This document shows positions 1 through 6,586 of a stretch of DNA of 9,216 nucleotides, in pieces. The stretch's first letter is position 1. Every line of letters starts with the position of its first letter. The notes beneath the pieces were generated by a model, which saw only the letters and a list, made by a program, of their open reading frames with translations, was not told the DNA's origin and did not search any database. The stretch lies in contig JAGQLF010000032.1 in NCBI GenBank assembly GCA_020429545.1, positions 1 to 9,216 of the forward strand, written 5' to 3'. The position numbers and the translations under genes are program-made. Origin of the DNA: Candidatus Dojkabacteria bacterium (GTDB taxonomy: Bacteria > Patescibacteriota > Dojkabacteria > J137).

Positions 1-506
1 TCTTTTTTTGATATCGAATTTATCAAATCAATATATATTGCTGGATGAATTAATTCAAAAGGTCTCCAATCATATTTACCGTCTTTATTACTTAAAAGTT
101 TATAATTAATAGAATTTATATTCTCAGGACGACTTTTTTTATCTGAATTATAGTAATAGCTTATTTCTTGAGTAATCAAAGTATCTAATTGATCTAATAT
201 CACTTTAAAATTAAAGTACTCAGGAAGACCTATGTTACTGTAGTTTGATGATTCTTTAAAATATCCCTTTATATCCTGAGAATCTAATTCTAGTATTGAA
301 ATTGAACTCACTGGATTCTCTTCTATTAGAGTTCGTACAATCTTAATATTTTTTTTACTTACCTCTTTTTTTAGTAGTATTTTCCTTATATCTGATATTT
401 TTTCTTTTAAGGTATCTATCTCTATAAAAAACTTATTAACTTTTTTATAGACTACAAAAGAAGCAATTATAACGAGGAAGAAGAATAAGATAATTGAATA
501 AAACAT
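1..506 (-). CDS. Membrane-anchored protein, possible reverse transcriptase N-terminus (3' end outside window)
   Basis: I translated this frame by hand: ATG at 506-504 and 168 open codons running off the left edge. Residues 3-20 are a hydrophobic helix (FYSIILFFFLVIIASFVV) followed by KK, so a single N-terminal membrane anchor is likely. Residues 22-60 are Lys/Glu/Ile-rich and could be helical or coiled coil. Further on come GLPEYFNF (93-100), NYKLL (134-138), NKDGKYDWRP (140-149) and FELIHPAIYIDLI (150-162). From memory, this order resembles the region before the palm domain in unknown-group/DRT-type RNA-directed DNA polymerases, which often read LPxYFxF, then NKDGxxxWRP, then LIHPxxYVxLV. 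The catalytic YxDD motif would lie outside the window, so the assignment is tentative; otherwise it is an unknown membrane protein. It lies 30 bp downstream of uvrA on the same strand but has its own TATAAT 8 nt before the ATG and no Shine-Dalgarno. The reading frame is certain; the function is not. Confidence 0.6.
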   Translation of the reverse strand, partial: MFYSIILFFFLVIIASFVVYKKVNKFFIEIDTLKEKISDIRKILLKKEVSKKNIKIVRTLIEENPVSSISILELDSQDIKGYFKESSNYSNIGLPEYFNFKVILDQLDTLITQEISYYYNSDKKSRPENINSINYKLLSNKDGKYDWRPFELIHPAIYIDLINSISKK

Positions 507-514
507 TTTACAAA

Positions 515-520
515 ATTATA
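515..520 (-). promoter_or_regulatory. -10 hexamer before the left-edge gene
   Basis: A perfect TATAAT on the minus strand lies 8 nt before the ATG at 506, in the 30-bp gap after uvrA. Transcription would start at or next to the start codon, giving a leaderless mRNA. I see no good -35 hexamer 16-18 nt upstream, and AT-rich DNA produces such hexamers by chance, so support is moderate. Confidence 0.4.
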
Positions 521-536
521 ATATAGATTTGGTGAA

Positions 537-3500
537 TTATATCATCAGTCTCTTCAACCACTCTCCAGTATAACTTCCTTCAGTGTTTGCAACGTCATCA
601 GGTGTACCCATTGCAACAATTGTTCCTCCTTTTTCACCTCCTTCTGGCCCAAGGTCTATAATCCAATCTGCAGTTTTTATTACATCTAAATTATGCTCAA
701 TAACAACCACTGAGTTTCCTTTAGCAACTAACCCATGAAGCACAATTAAAAGTTTTCTTACATCTTCAAAGTGAAGGCCTGTTGTTGGCTCGTCTAAAAT
801 AAACATTGTTTTGCCGGTTGAACGCTTTGCAAGTTCTGATGCTAATTTTACTCTTTGAGACTCACCACCAGAAAGTGTTGTTGCTGCTTGGCCAAGTCTA
901 ATATAACCTAGCCCAACATCTAGTAATGTTTTTAGTTTTGTAGCAATTGAGCTAATATTTTCAAAGAATATTGCTCCTTCTTCAACTGTCATATTCAGCA
1001 CATCAGAAATGTTTTTACCTTTATAGTCGATTTGCAATGTTTCTCTGTTGTATCTATGTCCGTGGCACTCATCGCAAGTTACATAAACATCTGGCAAGAA
1101 CTGCATTGAAATTTGAATAACTCCTGCTCCTTGGCACTTTTCGCATCTACCTCCTTTTACATTAAAACTAAATCTACCAGCTTTGTATCCTCTTGCTCTT
1201 GCTTCTTTTGTCCCAGCAAAAAGTTCTCTAATTTGTGTAAATACTCCAGTGTATGTTGCTGGGTTTGATCTTGGTGTTTTACCAATTGGAGATTGATCTA
1301 TATCAATTACTTTATCTATGTGCTCTAAGCCTTGTACACTACCATATGCACCTGGAACAGTTTTACTTCCATAGATATGTTTAGAAAGTACAGGATACAA
1401 AATATCGTTAATAGTTGAAGACTTACCTGAACCTGAAACACCAGTTACACAAACCATTTTTCCTAGAGGAATTTCTAAATCAAATCCTTTTAGATTATTG
1501 TGAGTTAAATTTGTTAGTTTTAAAGAATTCTTATTATTTTTAGGTTTAATCTCACCTAACGAATCTAACTTTTCTATTTCTTCATATATTTCTTCTTTAT
1601 CAATAGTCTTTTTACCAGACAAATATTGACCTGTAATAGACTCTGAAACTGCTTTGATATTGTCAGTTGAACCCACAGCAACAACTGCTCCACCATGCTC
1701 CCCAGCCCCTGGCCCAATATCTACAACATAGTCCGCTTGGTTAATAGTGTCTTCATCGTGCTCAACAACTACTACTGTGTTCCCTATATCTCTTAAATTT
1801 TCTAAAGTCTTAATTAATTTTTCGTTATCTTTTTGGTGCAAACCAATTGAAGGCTCATCAAGAACATACAAAACTCCTGTTAGTCCTGTTCCTATCTGAG
1901 AAGCTAGTCTAATTCGCTGAGCTTCACCACCTGATAGTGTTCTTGCAGTTCTACTTAATGTTAAGTAGTCTAAACCAACAGATATTAAGAAATTTAACCG
2001 CATAGAAATCTCTTTAAATATCTGTGTACCAATTTCTCGCTCTTGAGCAGTTGGCATATCATCTTCTGAACTAATTTCTTTGAATTCAAATATCTTTTGT
2101 AGAATACTCTCTTCTTTTCTATCTAATTTTTTAGACTCATCTGCTAAAGAAGAAATCCAATCAAAAGCATCATTAATGCTCATATTTGTTACGTCAACAA
2201 TGTTTGACCCTGCAATTGTTACAGATAAAGATTCTTTTTTAAGTCTATAACCTAAACAAGTTGGACACTCTTTTTCTATCATGTACTGTTCAATTTCTTT
2301 TCTAATATAATCTGAATCGGTTTCTTCGTATCTTCGCATTAGATTTGGAATTACACCTTCAAACTTTGAATTCCATCTATTTGTTTCACCATTTGAATTT
2401 GTATAGTTAACTGCATACTTTTTGCTACCTGTTCCAAACATGACAATATTAAAGTGTTCTTCAGATAATTCTCCAATTGGTTTTCTTAAATCTATTCCTT
2501 TATCTTCTGCAACTGCTTGAATTAAATTCATTGTATAAGAACTCTCGTTCTCAATTACTCTTGTCCATGGATAAATTCCACCTTCCATTATTGTTAGTCT
2601 TGGATTATAGATTAATGATTGATCTATTTCTTTTATTGAACCAAGACCAATACAAGTTTTACATGCTCCATGCGGTGAGTTGAAAGAAAATGAATGAGGT
2701 TCGATTTCTGGAAAAGATTCCCCAGTTTCTGGATCTACTAACTTTTCAGAGTAAAAAATATCTCCATTTGCAGTTAGTTTTATATCACCTAGTTTTGCTC
2801 TTTGTGATTCATCTACAATATTTACTAAAAGTTCTCCATCACCATTATTTATTGCAAGCTCAACCGAGTCAGTAAGTCTTTTTACAAATGCCTCATCATC
2901 TTTTGAATCATTTTTAATTACTAATCTATCTATAACTAAATCAATATTATGTTTAACAAATCTATCTAGTTTTATATCTTCTTCAAGGTTATACATATGT
3001 CCATCTACTCTAATTCTCACAAATCCTTGAGATAAAAATCTTGTAAATAGCTCTTCGTAAGTTCCTTTTCTATTTTTTATAACTGGAGATAAGATCATTA
3101 GCTTTACTTCTTCGCCAATAATGTCTGAATAGTCTAAAATTCTATCTACAATTTGTTGTACTGTTTGTTTTTGTAACCTTCTACCTGTTACTGGACTTCT
3201 TGGATGTCCAAGCCTGGCAAATAGCAGTCTCAAATAATCATAAATCTCTGTTACTGTTCCCACGGTTGATCTTGGATTATGTCCTGTAGATTTTTGATCA
3301 ATTGAAATTGCTGGTTGAAGTCCTTCTATTAAATCAACATCAGGTTTTTCCATTAAACCCAAAAACTGACGTGCATAAGCAGACAAAGATTCTACATATC
3401 TTCTTTGCCCTTCAGCATATATTGTGTCGAATGCCAATGAAGATTTACCTGAACCTGAAAGTCCTGTAATCACAGTTAATTTATCCTTTGGAATATCAAC

Positions 3501-3560
3501 ATTAATATTTTTTAAATTGTTTGTTCTAGCTCCTCGAACTTTAATAAATTCGTCTGCCAT
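537..3560 (-). CDS. uvrA: UvrABC nucleotide excision repair system, subunit UvrA
   Basis: UvrA is the ATP-dependent damage-recognition subunit of nucleotide excision repair. It acts as a dimer with UvrB in the cytoplasm and scans DNA for bulky lesions. The 1007-residue product carries every diagnostic element in order: Walker A GLSGSGKSS (33-41); the first zinc module, Cys300/303 and Cys432/435; ABC signature LSGGEAQR (542-549) with Walker B VLYVLDEP (563-570); the second Walker A GVSGSGKSS (707-715); the second zinc finger, Cys806/809 and Cys829/832; signature LSGGESQR (896-903) and Walker B MFILDEP (919-925). It is slightly longer than E. coli UvrA (940 residues), partly through a charged linker at about 645-680 between the two ATPase halves. 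The start MADEFIKVRGAR aligns with the usual family N-terminus. No uvrB or uvrC is in the window. An extended -10 precedes it, there is no Shine-Dalgarno, and the stop is TAA. The gene looks intact. Confidence 0.98.
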   Translation of the reverse strand: MADEFIKVRGARTNNLKNINVDIPKDKLTVITGLSGSGKSSLAFDTIYAEGQRRYVESLSAYARQFLGLMEKPDVDLIEGLQPAISIDQKSTGHNPRSTVGTVTEIYDYLRLLFARLGHPRSPVTGRRLQKQTVQQIVDRILDYSDIIGEEVKLMILSPVIKNRKGTYEELFTRFLSQGFVRIRVDGHMYNLEEDIKLDRFVKHNIDLVIDRLVIKNDSKDDEAFVKRLTDSVELAINNGDGELLVNIVDESQRAKLGDIKLTANGDIFYSEKLVDPETGESFPEIEPHSFSFNSPHGACKTCIGLGSIKEIDQSLIYNPRLTIMEGGIYPWTRVIENESSYTMNLIQAVAEDKGIDLRKPIGELSEEHFNIVMFGTGSKKYAVNYTNSNGETNRWNSKFEGVIPNLMRRYEETDSDYIRKEIEQYMIEKECPTCLGYRLKKESLSVTIAGSNIVDVTNMSINDAFDWISSLADESKKLDRKEESILQKIFEFKEISSEDDMPTAQEREIGTQIFKEISMRLNFLISVGLDYLTLSRTARTLSGGEAQRIRLASQIGTGLTGVLYVLDEPSIGLHQKDNEKLIKTLENLRDIGNTVVVVEHDEDTINQADYVVDIGPGAGEHGGAVVAVGSTDNIKAVSESITGQYLSGKKTIDKEEIYEEIEKLDSLGEIKPKNNKNSLKLTNLTHNNLKGFDLEIPLGKMVCVTGVSGSGKSSTINDILYPVLSKHIYGSKTVPGAYGSVQGLEHIDKVIDIDQSPIGKTPRSNPATYTGVFTQIRELFAGTKEARARGYKAGRFSFNVKGGRCEKCQGAGVIQISMQFLPDVYVTCDECHGHRYNRETLQIDYKGKNISDVLNMTVEEGAIFFENISSIATKLKTLLDVGLGYIRLGQAATTLSGGESQRVKLASELAKRSTGKTMFILDEPTTGLHFEDVRKLLIVLHGLVAKGNSVVVIEHNLDVIKTADWIIDLGPEGGEKGGTIVAMGTPDDVANTEGSYTGEWLKRLMI

Positions 3561-3581
3561 AGGGGAGTTGGTAAACCCGTA

Positions 3582-3590
3582 ATTATAACA
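3582..3590 (-). promoter_or_regulatory. Extended -10 promoter of uvrA
   Basis: The minus strand reads TGTTATAAT, a TGn plus perfect TATAAT, ending 21 nt before the uvrA ATG. The predicted transcript would have a leader of about 15 nt ending in ACTCCCCT, with no Shine-Dalgarno. No convincing -35 is visible, which is compatible with an extended -10 promoter. The same 12-mer TGTTATAATTAC recurs before trmB at nearly the same distance from the start codon. Confidence 0.55.
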
Positions 3591-3637
3591 TAAATTAGTT
3601 GCTCACTACGTGCTCTGTGTAGAGATCTATTATATTT

Positions 3638-3755
3638 CTCCCCTCGAGGGGAGTGGACTGAAGTGAGCAAAGCGACACTTCAGTCCGAGGGGTGTTACCG
3701 TTACACCTCCCGTCTCATCCCAATAATTGGGATTCGCCACCCTCCTCAAGGAGGG
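3638..3755. repeat. Compound palindromic element: five consecutive hairpins in two inverted half-units
   Basis: In 118 bp there are five back-to-back hairpins. H1, 3638-3653, is a perfect 16-bp palindrome centred on TCGA. H2 is an 11-bp perfect stem, GGACTGAAGTG (3655-3665) with CACTTCAGTCC (3676-3686). H3 is CGAGGGGTGT (3686-3695) with ACACCTCCCG (3703-3712), 10 bp with one wobble and one mismatch. H4 is ATCCCAAT (3717-3724) with ATTGGGAT (3726-3733). H5 is CCCTCC (3740-3745), loop TCAA, GGAGGG (3750-3755). By my count 68 of 118 bases are G/C (about 58%), far above the flanks. Read inward from each end, both halves follow the same plan: C-rich/G-rich hairpin, TGG, second hairpin, GGGRGGTGT-like arm. 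This looks like a REP-doublet or MITE-type mobile repeat. It sits between divergent genes and has no T-tract, which argues against a terminator. I see no target-site duplication. Family membership cannot be tested from one copy. Confidence 0.75.
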
Positions 3756-3766
3756 AATAACGTCCT

Positions 3767-3787
3767 TAAGCTAGCAGCTAGAGGCTA
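3767..3787. repeat. Degenerate heptamer tandem repeat, three units
   Basis: Three consecutive 7-mers, TAAGCTA, GCAGCTA and GAGGCTA (consensus NNRGCTA), lie between the palindromic element and the PAP2 promoter. A second array with the related consensus NNAGYTA lies at 5886-5913 and includes an identical TAAGCTA unit. The array is short and imperfect. It resembles in type, not in sequence, the short tandem heptamer repeats described in cyanobacterial intergenic DNA. Confidence 0.5.
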
Positions 3788-3789
3788 GT

Positions 3790-3816
3790 TTGTGTTACAT
3801 TATGTAAGAATATTTT
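3790..3816 (+). promoter_or_regulatory. Candidate promoter of the PAP2-galU unit
   Basis: TATTTT at 3811-3816 lies 6 nt before the ATG at 3823, so transcription would begin at about the start codon. A weak -35, TTGTGT at 3790-3795 (3 of 6 matches), is 15 nt upstream of it. The -10 could be shifted by a few bases within the run TATTTTATAC. No Shine-Dalgarno is present. Confidence 0.35.
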
Positions 3817-3822
3817 ATACAT

Positions 3823-4728
3823 ATGAACATTTTAAAAAAGATAGAAGAGCTTCCTATTCAGCATTTTAGACTTCTTTGTATTTCAATTATCATTTTTATT
3901 TCATTTATAGACTTTGGACTTGGTATAACTTTTGGGATGAACACAATTATTATAATTGTTTGCGTAATGGCGTTAGTTCTACATAGAGGAAGACAGCTTT
4001 TTTCGGATTGGTTACCAGCACTTTTAATCTTTTATGTTTATGAAGTAAGTAGAGCTCATGCTTACGAAATATCAACAGCACTTAACAGACCTTTAATTAT
4101 TGAAGAATTATTTAAACTAGAAGAAAACATTTTTGGATTTTTACCAAATGTAAGGTTACAAGAAATAATTAATCCAGTTATAACAAACCCAACACTTTTT
4201 GATTACATTATGTTTGTATTTTACGGCGGATTCTTTTGGATGTGGGCAGTTATGGGCTATTACTTTTGGCTTAAAGGAAGAGGACTTTATAAAAAATATA
4301 TGTATGGATTAATTGGCTTTTCACTATTTGCTGTTTTGATATTTATTCTATTTCCAACTGCACCTCCTTGGTATGCAAGTGATTTAGGATTAATTCCAAA
4401 TATAGATAGAATTATTTGGGAGTTTCAATACTTTGGTTCTGTCGCATTTGACAATGTACAAGATATTGGAAGAAATGATTTTGCAGCGTTGCCATCTTTA
4501 CATACAGGTTGGACTTTTTACATGGCACTGTTCTTTACAAAGATTAATAAGTGGAAAGGTGTTTGGATGTTTATTGTGCCAGCAGGCGTTGCATTTGCAA
4601 CTTGGTATGGAGCTGAACATTACGTGATTGATTCAATTGTTGGGGCAATATTTGCAATTGCAGCATTCATAATCGTAAATTATTTTTTTAATGATAATTT
4701 CAAGTTAAAAAGAAAAATATGGAAATAA
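3823..4728 (+). CDS. PAP2 superfamily membrane protein, Aur1/Ipt1 (inositolphosphotransferase) type
   Basis: This is a polytopic membrane enzyme of the phosphatidic-acid-phosphatase 2 fold, in the branch that includes yeast Aur1/Ipt1 and many bacterial PAP2 proteins. These enzymes hydrolyse or transfer a phospho-head group through a phospho-histidine. The 301 residues contain the two decisive motifs: AALPSLHTGW (221-230) with His227, and GAEHYVIDSIVGA (263-275) with His266 and Asp270. The Aur1-type FPTAPPWY lies at 177-184. YEVSRAHA (73-80) may correspond to the degenerate first motif. Hydrophobic segments lie near 17-54, 62-77, 126-150, 160-178, 229-239, 248-261 and 267-289. The gene overlaps galU by 10 bp, so the two are probably co-transcribed and translationally coupled, pointing to envelope lipid or glycolipid metabolism. 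The substrate cannot be read from the sequence; a lipid phosphatase is as likely as a phosphotransferase. Confidence 0.88.
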   Translation: MNILKKIEELPIQHFRLLCISIIIFISFIDFGLGITFGMNTIIIIVCVMALVLHRGRQLFSDWLPALLIFYVYEVSRAHAYEISTALNRPLIIEELFKLEENIFGFLPNVRLQEIINPVITNPTLFDYIMFVFYGGFFWMWAVMGYYFWLKGRGLYKKYMYGLIGFSLFAVLIFILFPTAPPWYASDLGLIPNIDRIIWEFQYFGSVAFDNVQDIGRNDFAALPSLHTGWTFYMALFFTKINKWKGVWMFIVPAGVAFATWYGAEHYVIDSIVGAIFAIAAFIIVNYFFNDNFKLKRKIWK

Positions 4729-5564
4729 AAAAAGCATTAATCACAGCAGCTGGATTTGGCTCTAGATTTTTACCAATCACAAAAACTATTCCAAAAGAAA
4801 TGCTACCAATTATAGATAAGCCTATTATCCATTACATTGTGCAAGAGTGTGCAGCAGCAGGAATTGAAGAGATTATAATTGTAGCAGCACCAGACGAAGT
4901 CAAAATTTTTGAAGATTATTTTTACGGTCATGCAGAAAACATTAGAATGCTTATGCAATTACAAGGAAAAATGGATAGATGGAAAAAAGTTGAAACAGTT
5001 TTTCAACTACCTAAAGTAAGTGTAATTCCAGAAAATAGAACTATTTCATATGGTAATGGTAGGCCTGTCTTAACTGCAAAAGAAATGCTTAAAGATGAAG
5101 AAGCTTTTGTTGTTTGCTTTGGAGATGATTTAGTTCTTTCGGAAATTTCGGGTGTAAAACAAATTGTTGATTATTATAAATCTCAAGAAAACATTGATGG
5201 ACTTTTAGGTGTTCAAAAAATGAGTGATGAGCAAATTGTAAAAGTAGGCGCTGTTAAACTCAGAGAAGGTACAAGTAACATTGTGGAGAGTGTTATAGAA
5301 AAACCTAAATTAGAAGAAACACCTTCACATTTAGGTTCTTACGGAAGATTTATTATGTCTAATAAAATTTTTGAATATCTAACACCTGAAGCAACTGGAA
5401 AAGATGGTGAGGTTTGGCTACAAGATGCAAACGATTTGATAGCAAAAAACCATAATCTACATTGCTTTGCTATAAATGGTGAGTGGTTAACAACTGGTGA
5501 TCCTGATAACTATATAATTGCACAGAATAAGTTTTACGAGAGAAATAAGCGGATCACTAACTAA
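4719..5564 (+). CDS. galU: UTP-glucose-1-phosphate uridylyltransferase
   Basis: GalU makes UDP-glucose from UTP and glucose-1-phosphate in the cytoplasm, the activated donor for surface polysaccharides and glycolipids. The 281-residue product is close to the usual bacterial length. The N-terminal nucleotide-binding loop is AAGFGSRF (10-17), followed by TKTIPKEMLPIIDKP (21-35), which is highly characteristic of GalU. Then come YGNGRPVLTAK (111-121, uridine-contacting region), the metal-site FGDDL (134-138), VIEKP (192-196), YGRFIM (208-213), the Glu231 region GEVWLQDA and the C-terminal TTGDPDNY (258-265). Related sugar-phosphate nucleotidylyltransferases such as RmlA are less likely because of the IPKEMLPIIDKP signature. 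The ATG lies inside the last codons of the PAP2 gene (10-bp overlap). The end is TAA directly followed by TAG, and it overlaps the convergent DUF427 gene by 8 bp. Confidence 0.95.
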   Translation: MEIKKALITAAGFGSRFLPITKTIPKEMLPIIDKPIIHYIVQECAAAGIEEIIIVAAPDEVKIFEDYFYGHAENIRMLMQLQGKMDRWKKVETVFQLPKVSVIPENRTISYGNGRPVLTAKEMLKDEEAFVVCFGDDLVLSEISGVKQIVDYYKSQENIDGLLGVQKMSDEQIVKVGAVKLREGTSNIVESVIEKPKLEETPSHLGSYGRFIMSNKIFEYLTPEATGKDGEVWLQDANDLIAKNHNLHCFAINGEWLTTGDPDNYIIAQNKFYERNKRITN

Positions 5565-5883
5565 TAGTTACTTTATCCTTGTAAAAAGCTACATAGTTAG
5601 AAAAGTCTATTGTTTCTTTATTGTTATTTTTGGCAACAAGCTCGTTAGAACCTTCTTTGGGCTCTTTGTAAAACCATGCAGCATTTTCTTCAGTTTTATC
5701 CCCAACCGTTACTGAGTAGTAACTGGCTTCTCCCTTCCATGGGCAAATAGTATGTAAATCTGTTTCTTTAAAAAACTCACTTTTAATTGAATTTGGTGGA
5801 AAGTATTTGTTTCCTTCTATCATTAAAATGTCGGAATCAGGAGCTTCTGCAATTACTTGGTTATTAAATATTACTTTTGCCAT
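5557..5883 (-). CDS. DUF427 domain-containing protein
   Basis: This is a 108-residue small soluble protein that is essentially one complete DUF427 domain (PF04248), a compact beta-rich fold of unresolved biochemical function. Family hallmarks are GNKYFPP (24-30), CPWKGEASYY (47-56), NAAWFYKEP (67-75) and the C-terminal FSNYVAFY (94-101). The conserved Cys47-Pro-Trp-Lys is intact. It converges on galU with an 8-bp overlap and lies 61 bp downstream of the unknown 210-residue gene on the same strand. The gap between them holds a TTGACA box and a heptamer array, so it probably has its own promoter. No Shine-Dalgarno precedes the ATG, and the stop is TAG. No role can be inferred from the context. 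Confidence 0.93.
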   Translation of the reverse strand: MAKVIFNNQVIAEAPDSDILMIEGNKYFPPNSIKSEFFKETDLHTICPWKGEASYYSVTVGDKTEENAAWFYKEPKEGSNELVAKNNNKETIDFSNYVAFYKDKVTIS

Positions 5884-5885
5884 AA

Positions 5886-5913
5886 GTAGTTACTAGTTAA
5901 GAGTTATAAGCTA
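5886..5913. repeat. Degenerate heptamer tandem repeat, four units
   Basis: The plus strand reads as four consecutive 7-mers: GTAGTTA, CTAGTTA, AGAGTTA and TAAGCTA (consensus NNAGYTA). They fill most of the predicted 5' leader of the DUF427 gene. TAAGCTA also occurs in the array at 3767-3787. The units are only partly conserved, so this could be decayed tandem duplication. Confidence 0.5.
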
Positions 5914-5942
5914 ATAATTGCAGAGATAATAAACTATGTCAA
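5914..5942 (-). promoter_or_regulatory. Candidate promoter of the DUF427 gene
   Basis: On the minus strand a perfect TTGACA (5942-5937) is followed after 17 nt by AATTAT (5919-5914), which matches 4 of 6 positions of TATAAT. It starts just after the stop codon of the upstream gene. The implied leader is about 24 nt and runs through the heptamer array. Confidence 0.4.
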
Positions 5943-5944
5943 AA

Positions 5945-6577
5945 TTAAAGAAAGAAAGGGTGAAGGTTAGCAGGCATTTCCAAATTCTTTAACTTTAGGA
6001 CGGTTCTAAATATAGTGTATTTATTTCTTGGTAATACTAAATTAATATCAGGTGTTTCGAGTCTATTCATGGTTGATACTAACTTTTCTAACACATCGGA
6101 TTGCGTTTTCAAAAATACATGGGATGCAAAATATAATTGTGTTTGAGGAAAGTTTGTAATATGTGAGTCTTTGATACAAGCCACTAAATCTTCATTAGAA
6201 TCTGGAAACCTATAAATGGAAATTATCCCTTTTATACCTCCCTCATAATGTACTAGTTTCATTCCCGCTGTAATTTTACTAGCTCCGTATATATTTAAGA
6301 AATCCATAAGGTCATCAACCTGTGGAAATACTCCACTTAGCTCAAAAGCTCTAAGTTTCTGATGTAAAAGTGTACTTTTTACCTGAGGAGTCTTATAAAA
6401 ACTACATAACATTTTCCCCGCTCCTTCACCTAATTCTATCTGACTTATAGGTAATCTAATAGTTTGCTCTGATGGGGCTGATGTATCTACTTGACTAACA
6501 AGATTTAATAACTCATCTCTAGAATATTTTTTTGTAATATCAGGTTCTATCTTGCCAGATGGTATAGTATCACTCAC
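5945..6577 (-). CDS. Unrecognised protein of 210 residues
   Basis: I do not recognise this family. I chose GTG at 6577-6575 (product beginning MSDTIPSGKI) because the longer ATG starts at 6622 and 6610 would overlap the start of the divergent trmB and add a short hydrophobic stretch that looks like translated promoter DNA. Going upstream of the GTG remains possible. The product appears soluble, with mixed alpha and beta character: a polar N-terminus (1-40), GEGAGKMLCSFYKTP (50-64), a central part with HYEGGIKGIISIYRFP (110-125) and LVACIKDSHI (131-140), and a C-terminal part ending in NLHPFFL. GEGAGK is not a proper P-loop (GxxxxGK[ST]). I see no signal peptide or membrane helix. It is divergent from trmB across about 31 bp and upstream of DUF427 on the same strand. 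The stop is TAA. The length of the open frame and its ordinary composition support a real gene. Confidence 0.72.
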   Translation of the reverse strand: MSDTIPSGKIEPDITKKYSRDELLNLVSQVDTSAPSEQTIRLPISQIELGEGAGKMLCSFYKTPQVKSTLLHQKLRAFELSGVFPQVDDLMDFLNIYGASKITAGMKLVHYEGGIKGIISIYRFPDSNEDLVACIKDSHITNFPQTQLYFASHVFLKTQSDVLEKLVSTMNRLETPDINLVLPRNKYTIFRTVLKLKNLEMPANLHPFFL

Positions 6578-6586
6578 TGTTATAAT
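6578..6586 (+). promoter_or_regulatory. Extended -10 promoter of trmB
   Basis: TGTTATAAT, an extended -10, ends 22 nt before the trmB ATG at 6609. With the next three bases it gives TGTTATAATTAC, identical to the 12-mer before uvrA on the other strand. No convincing -35 is seen. The implied leader is about 15 nt and has no clear Shine-Dalgarno. Confidence 0.5.

Noticed and set aside
2477..2875. Two plus-strand open frames (2477-2683 and 2690-2875) inside uvrA
   Set aside because: They are antisense to conserved uvrA sequence, Leu-rich by complementarity, and show no domain or promoter.
3638..3755. Rho-independent terminator
   Set aside because: The hairpins lie between divergently transcribed genes and no stem is followed by a T-run.
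3638..3787. CRISPR array
   Set aside because: No repeat-spacer periodicity; the units are adjacent hairpins and 7-mers of variable sequence, and no cas gene is present.
4433..4627. Small plus-strand frame inside the PAP2 gene
   Set aside because: Out-of-frame overlap with the region encoding the catalytic His motifs; no independent support.
5518..5715. Plus-strand frame crossing the galU end into DUF427
   Set aside because: Antisense to the conserved DUF427 motifs and begins within galU; reads as a shadow frame.
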